NCBI GenBank assembly: GCA_035454085.1
Contig: DAOTEJ010000021.1
Location: forward strand, 1-34,389
Source of the DNA: DAOTEJ01 sp035454085
Lineage (GTDB): Bacteria > Pseudomonadota > Gammaproteobacteria > Burkholderiales > Burkholderiaceae_F
Length of the DNA stretch: 34,389 nt
Direction of reading: 5' to 3'
Shown: positions 16,727 to 24,808 of the stretch, in pieces
How positions within the stretch are numbered: the stretch's first letter is position 1
Layout of the letters: every line of letters starts with the position of its first letter
Translations under genes and position numbers: made by a program
Notes under the pieces: generated by a model
What the model saw: the letters and a program-made list of their open reading frames with translations, nothing else
What the model was told of the DNA's origin: nothing
Database searches by the model: none

Positions 16727-16731
16727 GGAGG
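16727..16731 (+). promoter_or_regulatory. Strong Shine-Dalgarno of the hexahaem cytochrome gene
   Basis: GGAGG lies six bases before ATG 16738 (extended match GGGAGGAA, 16726-16733). It is one of the strongest ribosome sites in the window and fixes the start of the lipoprotein signal. Confidence 0.85.
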
Positions 16732-16737
16732 AAGTCA

Positions 16738-17934
16738 ATGAAAACCAGAATGCTCGGCGCCGCCTTGGCCCTGACCGTTGCCTGGGGCTTGAGCGCCTGC
16801 TCGACCGACACGCCGATGGGCGGCGCGCAGTTCGTGGGCTCGGACAAGTGCGGCAGCTGCCACACCAACGAGTACGCCACCTGGAAGGACACCTACCACA
16901 ACAAGATGGTGCGCCCGACTCGCGAGGGCATGCTGCGCGACGCGCTCGACGCCTGGGCCAAGGACGGCAAGGGCAACGCCGGCCCGACCAAGGGCAACAT
17001 CGACGGCAAGGCCTACAAGTACGAAGACGTGGCCATGGTGGTGGGCTCGAAGTGGAAGCAGCGCTACCTGGTGAAGAATTCGATCACCGGCAACCACCAG
17101 TTCATGGACAAGCAGTGGAACCGCTACCTGAAGGTTTGGGAAGGCTACGGCCAGAAGAACGACTGGGAAGCCCAGTGCGCGACCTGCCACGCCACCGGCT
17201 ACAAGATCACTGCCTACGACGCTGCCAATCCGGCCGCGCAGAAGTTCCAGATGGCCGAGCGCAACACCGGCTGCGAGGCCTGCCACGGCCCGGGCAGCAA
17301 GCACGTGTCCACGGGCAACAAGGCCGACATCTTCAACCCGAAGAACGCGCCCGCTGCCGAGGCTGACAAGGTCTGCGGCTACTGCCACATCCGTGCCGAG
17401 ACCTACGCCTGGAAGACGGCGCAAGGGCATCCGCGTGAAGACCTGCCGGCCCCGACGCTGGGCGCCAGCTACCGCGCCGGCCTCGACGACTGGACCAAGT
17501 GGTACACCAAGAGCCAGTCACTGCTGGTCGGCATCCAGGCCGATGCGCCCTTCACGGGCAACTACAAGGGCACGGACCTCGACAACGCCTTCTTCACCGA
17601 CGAGAAGGCCGTCAAGGACAATCTCTTCGAGGCGCGCAAGCATCACCAGCAGTACCAGGAGTACACGCAGAGCAAGCACGCCAAGGGCGGGATGAGCTGC
17701 AACACCTGCCACAGCCCGCACGCCGTGAAGGGCAAGGTCATCGACTCGCGCGACACCTGCAAGACCTGCCATGCCGGCAAGCCGATGGCGGACTACAAGG
17801 CCTACATGCCGGGCCTGGGCCGCACCGCGGGTGACCTGTTCGTGCGCTCGCACACCTTCAACCCCGCCCCGCGCAAGGGCGGCGCCACGGCCGACGACAT
17901 GGGCCCGCCGGTCTACGCGTACCCGCAGAAGTAG
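16738..17934 (+). CDS. Hexahaem c-type cytochrome lipoprotein
   Basis: A 398-residue multihaem cytochrome. The lipoprotein signal ends in LSAC (lipid cysteine C21). Six CXXCH haem c motifs are present: CGSCH 38, CATCH 147, CEACH 179, CGYCH 213, CNTCH 321 and CKTCH 341. Extra histidines near HHQQYQEYTQSKHA (about 302-315) are possible distal ligands. The first motif (cytochrome c554-like KCGSCHTNEYATWKDTYH) resembles proteins of the c554/HAO/tetrathionate-reductase group, but it has six haems rather than four or eight and I cannot name a substrate. It should sit lipid-anchored in the periplasm or outer membrane and carry electrons. It is divergent from chrA; the EB_dh-type haem lipoprotein lies 2 kb away. 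Confidence 0.9.
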   Translation: MKTRMLGAALALTVAWGLSACSTDTPMGGAQFVGSDKCGSCHTNEYATWKDTYHNKMVRPTREGMLRDALDAWAKDGKGNAGPTKGNIDGKAYKYEDVAMVVGSKWKQRYLVKNSITGNHQFMDKQWNRYLKVWEGYGQKNDWEAQCATCHATGYKITAYDAANPAAQKFQMAERNTGCEACHGPGSKHVSTGNKADIFNPKNAPAAEADKVCGYCHIRAETYAWKTAQGHPREDLPAPTLGASYRAGLDDWTKWYTKSQSLLVGIQADAPFTGNYKGTDLDNAFFTDEKAVKDNLFEARKHHQQYQEYTQSKHAKGGMSCNTCHSPHAVKGKVIDSRDTCKTCHAGKPMADYKAYMPGLGRTAGDLFVRSHTFNPAPRKGGATADDMGPPVYAYPQK

Positions 17935-17951
17935 GCGCAAGCCGCTAAACG

Positions 17952-17978
17952 AAACGGGCCGCGCAAGCGGCCCGTTTT
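17952..17978. terminator. Bidirectional intrinsic terminator between the cytochrome gene and hslU
   Basis: A perfect 11-bp stem (AAACGGGCCGC / GCGGCCCGTTT) closed by a GCAA tetraloop. Four T follow on the plus strand, and GTTTCGTTT follows on the minus strand. It lies between convergent genes and can serve both. Confidence 0.88.
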
Positions 17979-17993
17979 CCTTGCGGCGCGTCG

Positions 17994-19322
17994 CTAGAGC
18001 ACGTAACGCGCCAGATCCTCGTCGCGCGCCACCGCGCCGAGCTTCTCGTCGACGTAGGCCGCGTCGATACGCAGCTCGGCCGCGGCCGTGTTGCCGGCCT
18101 CGAACGAGATCTGCTCGAGCAGCTTTTCCATCACCGTGTACAGGCGGCGCGCGCCGATGTTCTCGGTGCGCTCGTTGACCTCGAAGGCCACCGCGGCGAT
18201 GCGCGCCACCGCCTCGGGGGTGAAGACGAGCTTCGCGCCGTCGGTGGCGAGCAGGGCCTCGTACTGCGCGACGAGGCTCGCGTCGGTGGCGGTGAGGATG
18301 CGCTCGAAGTCGCCCGGCGTGAGGGAGTCGAGCTCGACGCGGATCGGCAGCCGGCCCTGCAGTTCGGGGATCAGGTCGCTGGGCTTGGCCAGGTGGAACG
18401 CCCCGCTGGCGATGAACAGGATGTGGTCCGTCCTGACCATGCCGTACTTGGTGTTGACGGTGGTGCCCTCGACCAGGGGCAGCAGGTCGCGCTGCACGCC
18501 CTGCCGCGAGACGTCGGCACCCTGCACCTCGCTGCGCGCGGCGATCTTGTCGATCTCGTCGATGAACACGATGCCGTTGCTTTCGGCCGACCTCACCGCC
18601 TGGCGGCGGATCTCGTCCTCGTTGACCAGGCGCGCCGCCTCCTCCTCGATGAAGAGCTTCATGGCCTCGGCGATCGTCAGCTTGCGCGACTTGCGGCGGG
18701 CCTGCCCCAGGTTCTGGAACATCGACTGGATCTGCTGCGTCATCTCTTCCATGCCCGGCGGCGCCATCATCTCGAGTTGCGGGCCGGCCACGGCCACCTC
18801 GGCCTCGACCACCTTGTCGTCGAGTTCACCCTCGCGCAGCTTCTTGCGGAATTTCTGGCGGGTCTCGGTGTTCTCGGCAGGGCGGGCTTCCTCGCCGAAG
18901 CCCACGGGGCGGGCCGGCGGCAGCAGGATGTCGAGCACACGCTCCTCGGCGGCGTCCTCGGCCTTGACGCGGACGAGCTTCATCTGCGCCTCGCGCGTCT
19001 GCTTGATGGCCACCTCGATCAGATCGCGCACGATCGAATCCACGTCGCGGCCCACGTAGCCCACCTCGGTGAACTTGGTCGCCTCGACCTTGATGAAGGG
19101 CGCGTCCGCCAGCCGCGCCAGGCGGCGTGCGATCTCGGTCTTGCCCACGCCGGTGGGGCCGATCATCAGGATGTTCTTGGGGGTGATCTCGCTTCTCAGC
19201 GGCTCTTCGACCTGCTGGCGCCGCCAGCGGTTGCGCAGGGCCACGGCCACGGCGCGCTTGGCGCGGTCCTGGCCGACGATGTGCTTGTCGAGTTCGTGGA
19301 CGATTTCGCGGGGAAGCATCAT
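17994..19322 (-). CDS. hslU: ATP-dependent protease ATPase subunit HslU
   Basis: A 442-residue AAA+ unfoldase that feeds substrates to HslV. Walker A is GPTGVGKT (55-62), the pore loop GYVG (88-91) and Walker B IVFIDEID (251-258). The intermediate I-domain occupies about 110-240. The C-terminus EDLARYVL matches the tail that inserts into HslV to activate it. Length equals that of the E. coli protein. The start is a tandem ATG (19322/19319). It follows hslV on the same strand, but with an unusually long 240-bp spacer containing repeats. Confidence 0.96.
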   Translation of the reverse strand: MMLPREIVHELDKHIVGQDRAKRAVAVALRNRWRRQQVEEPLRSEITPKNILMIGPTGVGKTEIARRLARLADAPFIKVEATKFTEVGYVGRDVDSIVRDLIEVAIKQTREAQMKLVRVKAEDAAEERVLDILLPPARPVGFGEEARPAENTETRQKFRKKLREGELDDKVVEAEVAVAGPQLEMMAPPGMEEMTQQIQSMFQNLGQARRKSRKLTIAEAMKLFIEEEAARLVNEDEIRRQAVRSAESNGIVFIDEIDKIAARSEVQGADVSRQGVQRDLLPLVEGTTVNTKYGMVRTDHILFIASGAFHLAKPSDLIPELQGRLPIRVELDSLTPGDFERILTATDASLVAQYEALLATDGAKLVFTPEAVARIAAVAFEVNERTENIGARRLYTVMEKLLEQISFEAGNTAAAELRIDAAYVDEKLGAVARDEDLARYVL

Positions 19323-19336
19323 GAATACTTCGCAGC

Positions 19337-19410
19337 TCGCGTACGCGACGGCTTCGCCGTCGCACGTGCGCTCGCTGCGCTCCGGGTTAGGCGCGCCGCC
19401 TTGAGGCGGC
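19337..19410. repeat. Palindromic extragenic repeats between hslV and hslU
   Basis: A 12-bp perfect palindrome (TCGCGTACGCGA, 19337-19348) overlaps the stem GCGACGGC-TTC-GCCGTCGC (19345-19363). A second stem, GCCGCC-TTGA-GGCGGC, lies at 19395-19410. The composition is of the extragenic-palindrome type often seen in Burkholderiales. The stems could reduce read-through or stabilise the hslV mRNA, so the hslV:hslU ratio may be affected. Confidence 0.6.
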
Positions 19411-19562
19411 TCGGCGGCGGCGCGCAGGACAAAGGCGATGAGGTCGGTGCGGCGCGCTGCGCGTGCCGCCCGACCACGGATGAGCGATCGCGGCCAAGGG
19501 CTTGCCGATCACGGGGTTCGAGTCACGGGCCACGGGCCACAGCCAACAGATCAGGGGCTGGT

Positions 19563-20102
19563 TCACGGGCCCAGCGTTTCCACCGTGTGCGACTGGTTGG
19601 TGTAGATGCACAGGTCGCCGGCGATCTTGAGCGACTGGCGCACCACGTCCTCCGGGCTCAGCGTGGTGTTGTCGAGCAGGGCCTTGGCGGCAGCCTGGGC
19701 GTAGGGGCCGCCCGAGCCGATGGCGATCAGCCCCTGCTCGGGCTCGAGCACGTCGCCGTTGCCGGTGATGATCAGCGAGGCCTCCTCGTCGGCCACGGCG
19801 AGCATCGCCTCGAGGCGCCGCAGGATGCGGTCGGTGCGCCAGTCCTTGGCGAGTTCGACGGCGGAGCGCACGAGGTGGCCCTGGTGCTTGTCGAGCTTGG
19901 ACTCGAAGCGCTCGAAGAGCGTGAAGGCGTCGGCCGTGGCGCCGGCAAAGCCGGCGATCACCTTGCCGTGGTAGATGCGGCGCACCTTGCGGGCGCTGTG
20001 CTTGACGATGATGTTGCCCAGGGTCACCTGGCCATCGCCGCCGAGCGCGACCTGGCGGCCGCGGCGCACCGACACGATGGTCGTGCCGTGAAACTGTTCC
20101 AT
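19563..20102 (-). CDS. hslV: ATP-dependent protease subunit HslV (threonine peptidase)
   Basis: A 179-residue proteasome-beta-like peptidase. The active-site segment TTIVSVRRGRQVALGGDGQV is preceded by a short propeptide MEQFHG instead of the single Met of E. coli HslV. The catalytic Thr is therefore T7, freed by cleavage after Gly6. Other family motifs are ARKVRRIYHGKVIAGFAG and the C-terminal GSGGPYAQAAA. Double rings of six assemble with HslU. The propeptide is, to my knowledge, usual in Burkholderiales. It lies downstream of the STAS gene (48 bp) and upstream of hslU. Confidence 0.96.
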   Translation of the reverse strand: MEQFHGTTIVSVRRGRQVALGGDGQVTLGNIIVKHSARKVRRIYHGKVIAGFAGATADAFTLFERFESKLDKHQGHLVRSAVELAKDWRTDRILRRLEAMLAVADEEASLIITGNGDVLEPEQGLIAIGSGGPYAQAAAKALLDNTTLSPEDVVRQSLKIAGDLCIYTNQSHTVETLGP

Positions 20103-20150
20103 GAGGTCAGCCTGTCGGAAGAGACAAGCCGAATGTAGGGCCGATCGGCG

Positions 20151-21710
20151 CTAGCGCAAGCTCAGCGTGGCCAGACCGGACACCCCAAGGAGCTGCAGCA
20201 GCTGCGCCACCAGGGGGTTGATGTTGCGCAACTCCACCTTGCCGCCGGCCTGCACCGCGCGAGTAAGCACTGACAGGAGATTGCTGGCGGCATTGAACTC
20301 GATGCGCCTGAGGGTGGTGCAATCCACCAGAGCGAGCTTCTCGTGGGTCAGGGCTTCGAGCAGAAGGCCGAAGGCCGGCTCGCCGTCCCGCGCGATGGTG
20401 CCGCTCCAGCACAGACCCTTGGCTTCGGGCTCGGGCTGAGGTTCAGGCTCGGCGGCGGGGGGCGCTTCGATTGGGGGCTGGATCACCGTGGCAGCGGCGC
20501 GCGGCGTGGCGGGACGTACCTGGAAGTTGGCCGTAGGCGGCTCCCATGACGGCGGAGAAACCTCGAAGGTAATGCAGTACTGGATCGCCGATTCCTCGAA
20601 CTCAGCCTGGTCGCCGAGCAGGCGATGGATCTCGATGAGCAGCATCCAGGCGGCGTCGGAGGGATCGCGGCGGCCCGGCTCGATCGCGCCGCGCAGCGCC
20701 GGGATCAGGTTCTCGGGGCCGATGAACACGAGCTGGTGGCTGGCCTTCTTGAAGGCCTTGATGACCCGCAGCAGCAGTTCCGCCCCCACCGCATCGGCCG
20801 ACTGCACGTTCGATGCGTCAATCGTGAGCTGGGCGAACTGCTGCGACAGCCGCTTGAGCTCCTCGAGCGGCTGCACGATGCCGACGTCGAGGGCCACCGG
20901 CAAGACCACGGTTCCCGGCTCGCCGGCCGTCACGCCGGCGGCGGGCGCTGCGGCTGGCGCCGGCGTCGCGGGCTTGGCCACAGGCGCGGCTGACGCGGGC
21001 TTGGTCACGGGCTTCGTGCCGTCTGCCGGGTAGTCGATCCAGACGGGCGCGGTTTCGCCGTGCTGGGCGGCGTAGTCCACGGCCAGGCGATCGAACTCGA
21101 CGCGGTCGCCGCGCTGCTGCACGAGCTCGAGCAGCATGCGCCAGCCCAAGCCCGCCTGCGCGCCCGCGACGGCACCGGACTCGATCGCCTCGCGCAGGAT
21201 GGCCTCGGCCGGCGCGGACTGGCCGTTGGCAAAGAGGATGGCGACCTCGTCGTAGACCTCGTGGCCGGTCGAGCCGCTGACCTCGATGGCCAGGGCGTCA
21301 CCGTTCATGAAATCGGAATTGCCGAACTCGAGCGGCGGCTTGGTCGGGTCGCCGGCGGGATCTTCCACCGGCTCGGCCGCGGGCGGACGCTGCAGGGTGG
21401 AGTTGGCGGCCGAGTTCGCGAAGTCCTGGGTGGAGGTGCCGCCGGGGCGCAGGAAGTCGCGCGCCATCTCGGACTCGATCGCATCGATCTTGGCCGCGGT
21501 CTCCATGGCCACGGCGCGGGCCTGGACCTTGTCGGGCAGCACCGCCTCGCTGGGCACGCGGGTCTGCGTGCTGACCTTGCCGCTGCGGTTGACCGGGCCG
21601 TCGAGCGGCCGGCCGATGGGCTTGCCGGCCACGCGCGTCTTGGACCCGCTCTTGTCGCCAGAGCGAGCCTTGTTGTCCTTCGGGTCCTTCTTGAAGATGG
21701 AGAAGACCAC
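20151..21710 (-). CDS. STAS-domain protein with a duplicated helical/STAS module
   Basis: A 519-residue cytosolic protein without signal peptide. The order is: a basic N-terminus (MVFSIFKKDPKDNKARSGDK), a disordered linker, helical module 1 (about 150-227), a Pro/Ala linker, STAS-like domain 1 (about 268-340), helical module 2 (about 350-390), a Pro/Glu linker, and STAS-like domain 2 (about 432-519, with VDCTTLRRIEFNAASNLLSV and INPLVAQLLQLLGVSGL). The two helical modules align with each other (W-MLLE---QRGD-VEF / W-LLIEIHRLLGDQAEF), so the protein looks like an internal duplication. STAS domains bind partners or nucleotides in anti-sigma antagonists and transporters. The function here is unknown. 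It may be co-transcribed with hslVU. Confidence 0.8.
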   Translation of the reverse strand: MVFSIFKKDPKDNKARSGDKSGSKTRVAGKPIGRPLDGPVNRSGKVSTQTRVPSEAVLPDKVQARAVAMETAAKIDAIESEMARDFLRPGGTSTQDFANSAANSTLQRPPAAEPVEDPAGDPTKPPLEFGNSDFMNGDALAIEVSGSTGHEVYDEVAILFANGQSAPAEAILREAIESGAVAGAQAGLGWRMLLELVQQRGDRVEFDRLAVDYAAQHGETAPVWIDYPADGTKPVTKPASAAPVAKPATPAPAAAPAAGVTAGEPGTVVLPVALDVGIVQPLEELKRLSQQFAQLTIDASNVQSADAVGAELLLRVIKAFKKASHQLVFIGPENLIPALRGAIEPGRRDPSDAAWMLLIEIHRLLGDQAEFEESAIQYCITFEVSPPSWEPPTANFQVRPATPRAAATVIQPPIEAPPAAEPEPQPEPEAKGLCWSGTIARDGEPAFGLLLEALTHEKLALVDCTTLRRIEFNAASNLLSVLTRAVQAGGKVELRNINPLVAQLLQLLGVSGLATLSLR

Positions 21711-21871
21711 GTCCCGTTCCGGTTCAGTCCAACCGCCGCGATGCAGGGCAGCACACCTGGGGGCTCACGGTGCCAGCCCCGAGGCTGGTAGCGCGGACAC
21801 TTCGCCGATTGTGCAATTCGGCAGGGACATACTAACAAGGCCCTGCCTTGGAAACCGTCCATCAGCGGCGA

Positions 21872-21891
21872 CCTCCCGCTTGTCGGGGAGG
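21872..21891. repeat. Hairpin downstream of the DUF3299 gene
   Basis: CCTCCC pairs with GGGAGG across an 8-base loop, shortly after the minus-strand stop of the DUF3299 gene. No T-run follows, so termination is uncertain. The rest of 21711-21913 shows only another short stem (CCAGCC/GGCTGG near 21765-21780). Confidence 0.35.
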
Positions 21892-21913
21892 GGTAGGCGA
21901 CGCACGGATGAAC

Positions 21914-22438
21914 TCAGGGTTGCGCGTTCGACAACTGCGCGTCGTTCAGGCGGTAGTACAGGCCAAAGGGGTCGTCGCGCAGCACTTCGAGGCGCCCGCT
22001 GACCACCACCGGCGCGAGCGAGTGCTTGAGCGGGCTGCGCGCCTTGACCTCGACGATGTACTCCGGGCCGAGCGACAGGCAAAACGGGCAATGTGGCGGC
22101 CGCATGGTCAGCAGGAAGTTGCTGTGGGTCTCGCCGGCCGCAATGGGCAGCATGTAGCCCTGCAGCTTGACCTGCTGCTTGTCCAGGGCGGTGACGGCGG
22201 GCGCGAACTCGGGCCGAACCTTGCGGTCCGCCACCACCGACTTGACCTGGCCCAGCGTCTTCCACGAAACCACATCCTTGAGTTCGGGCAGGTCGTTGAG
22301 CAGCTGCGGATCGACCGGCAGGGCCATCGGCCCGCGAGCGTCGGGGCGCGGACCGGGCTGGGCCAACGCCTCGCTGACCAGGCCCAGGGCCAGAACGACG
22401 AGAAGGCTGTGAACCACGAGCAGGGTACGAGCGAACAT
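21914..22438 (-). CDS. Periplasmic DUF3299 protein
   Basis: A 174-residue exported protein. The signal peptide MFARTLLVVHSLLVVLALGL runs to a likely cleavage after SEALA (about 26). The mature domain contains KLQGYMLPIAAGETHSNFLL, the short motif HCPFC (116-120), and a C-terminal beta-rich part with PVVVSGRLEV. These are DUF3299 hallmarks. The HCPFC site could bind metal or be redox-active. It is the last gene of an ABC-transporter cluster, as in Pseudomonas PA4063-PA4066, which is reported to be Zur-regulated and linked to zinc uptake. The role in zinc is inferred from that context only. Confidence 0.82.
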   Translation of the reverse strand: MFARTLLVVHSLLVVLALGLVSEALAQPGPRPDARGPMALPVDPQLLNDLPELKDVVSWKTLGQVKSVVADRKVRPEFAPAVTALDKQQVKLQGYMLPIAAGETHSNFLLTMRPPHCPFCLSLGPEYIVEVKARSPLKHSLAPVVVSGRLEVLRDDPFGLYYRLNDAQLSNAQP

Positions 22439-22450
22439 TTGCGAACCTCT

Positions 22451-22774
22451 TCAGTGCCCGTGGCGCATGCCGCAGTACTGGCCAATGGCAATGCCCTTGC
22501 AGGCGGCGCGCAGGGCGTCCTGGCAGGCGGCCTCGGCCTTGCCCGACTCGAGGCAACGCGCCGCGTCGGCGTGGGCCTGAGCCATCTGCTTGTGCTTGGC
22601 AATGTCCTCCTGGCGATGGGCGTCGGCCTGCGGGCTCGGCGGGGTCTTGGCCGCGGGCTTGGCCGGGGCCGGAGCCGTCGGAGTCGCCGGGGTCGCGGGG
22701 GTTGCACTGGCCGGAGCCTGCGCGTGGGCGACGCCCAGCCAGCAGACCGTCAGGAGAATCAGCACAGGCTTCAT
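22451..22774 (-). CDS. Small periplasmic four-cysteine protein, function unknown
   Basis: A 107-residue protein with a signal peptide (MKPVLILLTVCWLGVAHAQA, cleavage near residue 18), a low-complexity Ala/Pro/Thr linker (20-48), and a C-terminal helical domain with four cysteines at 74, 84, 92 and 101 (CX9C-X7-CX8C) and several histidines, ending CGMRHGH. The cysteines may form two disulfides or hold a metal. It lies 12 bp upstream of the DUF3299 gene and downstream of the ABC permease, so it very likely belongs to that operon. I do not recognise a named family. Confidence 0.75.
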   Translation of the reverse strand: MKPVLILLTVCWLGVAHAQAPASATPATPATPTAPAPAKPAAKTPPSPQADAHRQEDIAKHKQMAQAHADAARCLESGKAEAACQDALRAACKGIAIGQYCGMRHGH

Positions 22775-22863
22775 CGCAACCCCTCTCAGAGCAACACCGA
22801 CACAGCGCCCATTGTGGCGCACCCCGCCCGGGCCCGGGCCCGGGGGCCTTCCCCACCCTGCGG

Positions 22864-24081
22864 CTACTGCCGGGCCAAGGTCCGCGCCAGATCCATGCGC
22901 GCCGCGCGCCACGCCGGCAGCAGGGCGGCCAGCGTCGCCACGCCCAGGGCGATGGCCGCCAGCACGGCGAGCTCGCTCCACGGCACCGCGACCCCGACGC
23001 TGAACGAGCGCTCTGCGGCCAGCCAGCGCCCCACCGCGCCCACGGCCCCCAGCCCGAGGCCGAGTCCGGCGATCCAACCCAGCAGGGCAAGCAGCCAGGC
23101 CTCGATGAGCAGAAGCAGACCCACCTGCGCGGGGCTCGCCCCCAGCATGCGCAGGATGGCCAGGTCGTAGCGGCGCTCCTCGAGCGCACCGTAGAGCGTG
23201 ATGAACAGGGCGAGCAGCGCCGCCCCGATCAGCACGACCGCGAAGGCGCGCAGCGTGTCGATGCCCACGCCCGCCACGGCAAACAGCCGCGCCACCTCGG
23301 CCGCGGGCGCCGCCGCCTGCAGGCCGGCCTCGGCATTGACCTGCCGTGGCAGGATCGCCGCCGCCAGGGGCGAGGCGTAGCGCACCAGCACGGCCGTGAC
23401 CTGGCGCTCGGCCTCGAGCACGCGCCGCTCCTCGTCGTCGGTGGCCTCGCCCTCGTGCACGCGCCACACGCTGGCCAGGTCGGTCAGCACCAGCCGATCG
23501 AGCACGCTGCCGCTGGGCGCGAGCACGCCCACCACGCGGTAGCGCGCCTCGGCGTGCTCGGCCCCGCCCTCGGCCAGGCCGTGCGTGCCGAGAAACTCGC
23601 TGCCCACGGCCAGGCCCGTGACGCGCGCCACCTGGGCACCGATCACCGCCTGCATCGGTCCGGACCAGACGCTGCCCGAAGCCAGGCGCGCGCCGTACCA
23701 CTCGACCAGGCCCGGCTCGGTGCCGACGATGCGAAAGCCGCGCACGCTGTCGCCCAGCGCCACCGGGATGGCCTGCGTCACGAGGCGATTGCCGCGCAGG
23801 CTGGCCACGGTGGCGAGCGGCACGTTTCCGGTGGGCACGTCCACGTGATACACGGCCGAGAGAATGAGTTGCAGCGGCGAGCCCTTGGCGCCCACCACCA
23901 GGTCGACGCCGCGGGCGTCGCGCTCGAGTTGGCGCGCGAGTTGCCCCTGCACCGAGACCACGAACACCAGGGTCGCCACGCCCAGCGCCAGCAGCGCCGC
24001 ACCCAGCAGCGTCTGCAGCGGCCTGCGGCGCCACTGCGCCAGCACCAGGCGCACGAGCAGACCCACGCCCGCCTCAGCCAC
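22864..24081 (-). CDS. ABC transporter permease, FtsX/MacB-like
   Basis: A 405-residue permease. One N-terminal helix (near PLQTLLGAALLALGVATLVF) is followed by a large periplasmic MacB-type core (about 45-275, starting RDARGVDLVVGAKGSPLQLI) and a C-terminal FtsX domain of three helices with the coupling motif LEERRYDLAILRMLGASPAQ. The four-TM layout is that of MacB/LolC/LolE-type proteins, which move substrates by mechanotransmission in the periplasm instead of classic membrane transport. The start is GTG 24081, overlapping the ATPase gene by 8 bp; GTG 24066 is an alternative. It pairs with the ATPase upstream. Confidence 0.88.
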   Translation of the reverse strand: MAEAGVGLLVRLVLAQWRRRPLQTLLGAALLALGVATLVFVVSVQGQLARQLERDARGVDLVVGAKGSPLQLILSAVYHVDVPTGNVPLATVASLRGNRLVTQAIPVALGDSVRGFRIVGTEPGLVEWYGARLASGSVWSGPMQAVIGAQVARVTGLAVGSEFLGTHGLAEGGAEHAEARYRVVGVLAPSGSVLDRLVLTDLASVWRVHEGEATDDEERRVLEAERQVTAVLVRYASPLAAAILPRQVNAEAGLQAAAPAAEVARLFAVAGVGIDTLRAFAVVLIGAALLALFITLYGALEERRYDLAILRMLGASPAQVGLLLLIEAWLLALLGWIAGLGLGLGAVGAVGRWLAAERSFSVGVAVPWSELAVLAAIALGVATLAALLPAWRAARMDLARTLARQ

Positions 24082-24721
24082 GGCCGTCCCTGGGGCCGGG
24101 CAGGCGCACGACGCGCGCAAAGCGGTCGAGCACGCGGGCATCGTGAGTGGCGACGACGAGCAGGGCTGCGTGGCGCTGCGCGGCGCCGAGCAGCAGATCG
24201 GCCGCGGCGCGGGCGTTGTCGTCATCAAGGCTGGAGGTCGGCTCGTCGGCGAGCAGCAGTCGCGGCCGGTTGACCACCGCGCGCGCGACGGCGATGCGCT
24301 GCTGCTCGCCCAGCGACAAAGCCTCGGGCAAGGCGTCGGCCCGGGCCGCCAGGCCGAGCTCCTCGAGCACCGCACGCGCCTCCTGGGGGGCGTCGCGACC
24401 GGCGAGCTGCTGCGCCAGGCGCACGTTGCTCAGGGCGTCGAGACTGTCGATCAGGTGCAGCAGCTGGGGCACGAGTCCGATGCGCGCCCCGCGCCAGCGA
24501 TCGGGCCGGGGCCGGCCGCCGGGGTAGAGATCCTCGCCGTCCAGTCGCACTGCGCCCTCGGAGGGCGGCAGGAAGCCGGCCAGGATCGCCAGCAGCGTGC
24601 TCTTGCCGCTGCCCGAGGGGCCGGTGATCGCGCACGAGTCCGCGCCGGCGAGCGCGAGCCCGGGCAGTTCGAGCACCCGGCGCGCGCCGTAGCGGTGGAC
24701 CAGGTGGCTGACTTCGAGCAT
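24074..24721 (-). CDS. ABC transporter ATP-binding protein (MacB/LolD-like)
   Basis: A 215-residue ATPase with all nucleotide-binding motifs: Walker A GPSGSGKST (34-42), Q-loop Q85 (GLVPQLLHL), signature LSLGEQQR (135-142; the usual second G is L), Walker B LLLADEPT (155-162) and H-loop H193 in ATHD. It drives the adjacent FtsX-like permease. The start could be ATG 24721 or ATG 24748, which adds nine residues. Neither has a good ribosome site. It is the first gene of the four-gene cluster, divergent from the RCK channel. I saw no AT-rich Zur-type dyad in the 60-87 bp between them. Confidence 0.88.
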   Translation of the reverse strand: MLEVSHLVHRYGARRVLELPGLALAGADSCAITGPSGSGKSTLLAILAGFLPPSEGAVRLDGEDLYPGGRPRPDRWRGARIGLVPQLLHLIDSLDALSNVRLAQQLAGRDAPQEARAVLEELGLAARADALPEALSLGEQQRIAVARAVVNRPRLLLADEPTSSLDDDNARAAADLLLGAAQRHAALLVVATHDARVLDRFARVVRLPGPRDGRG

Positions 24722-24808
24722 GGCAGGCTTTGTATCAGAACCGCCCATAGGCGCGGTGGACGCGCCGGCCAGCCTGGCCGAAGATGCGCCCGGGCACCCG
24801 CCCCCACC

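Noticed and set aside
24722..24808. Zur operator between the ABC ATPase gene and the RCK channel
   Set aside because: The interval is GC-rich and has no GTTATAATATAAC-like dyad. The same holds upstream of the COG0523 gene (27745-27840).
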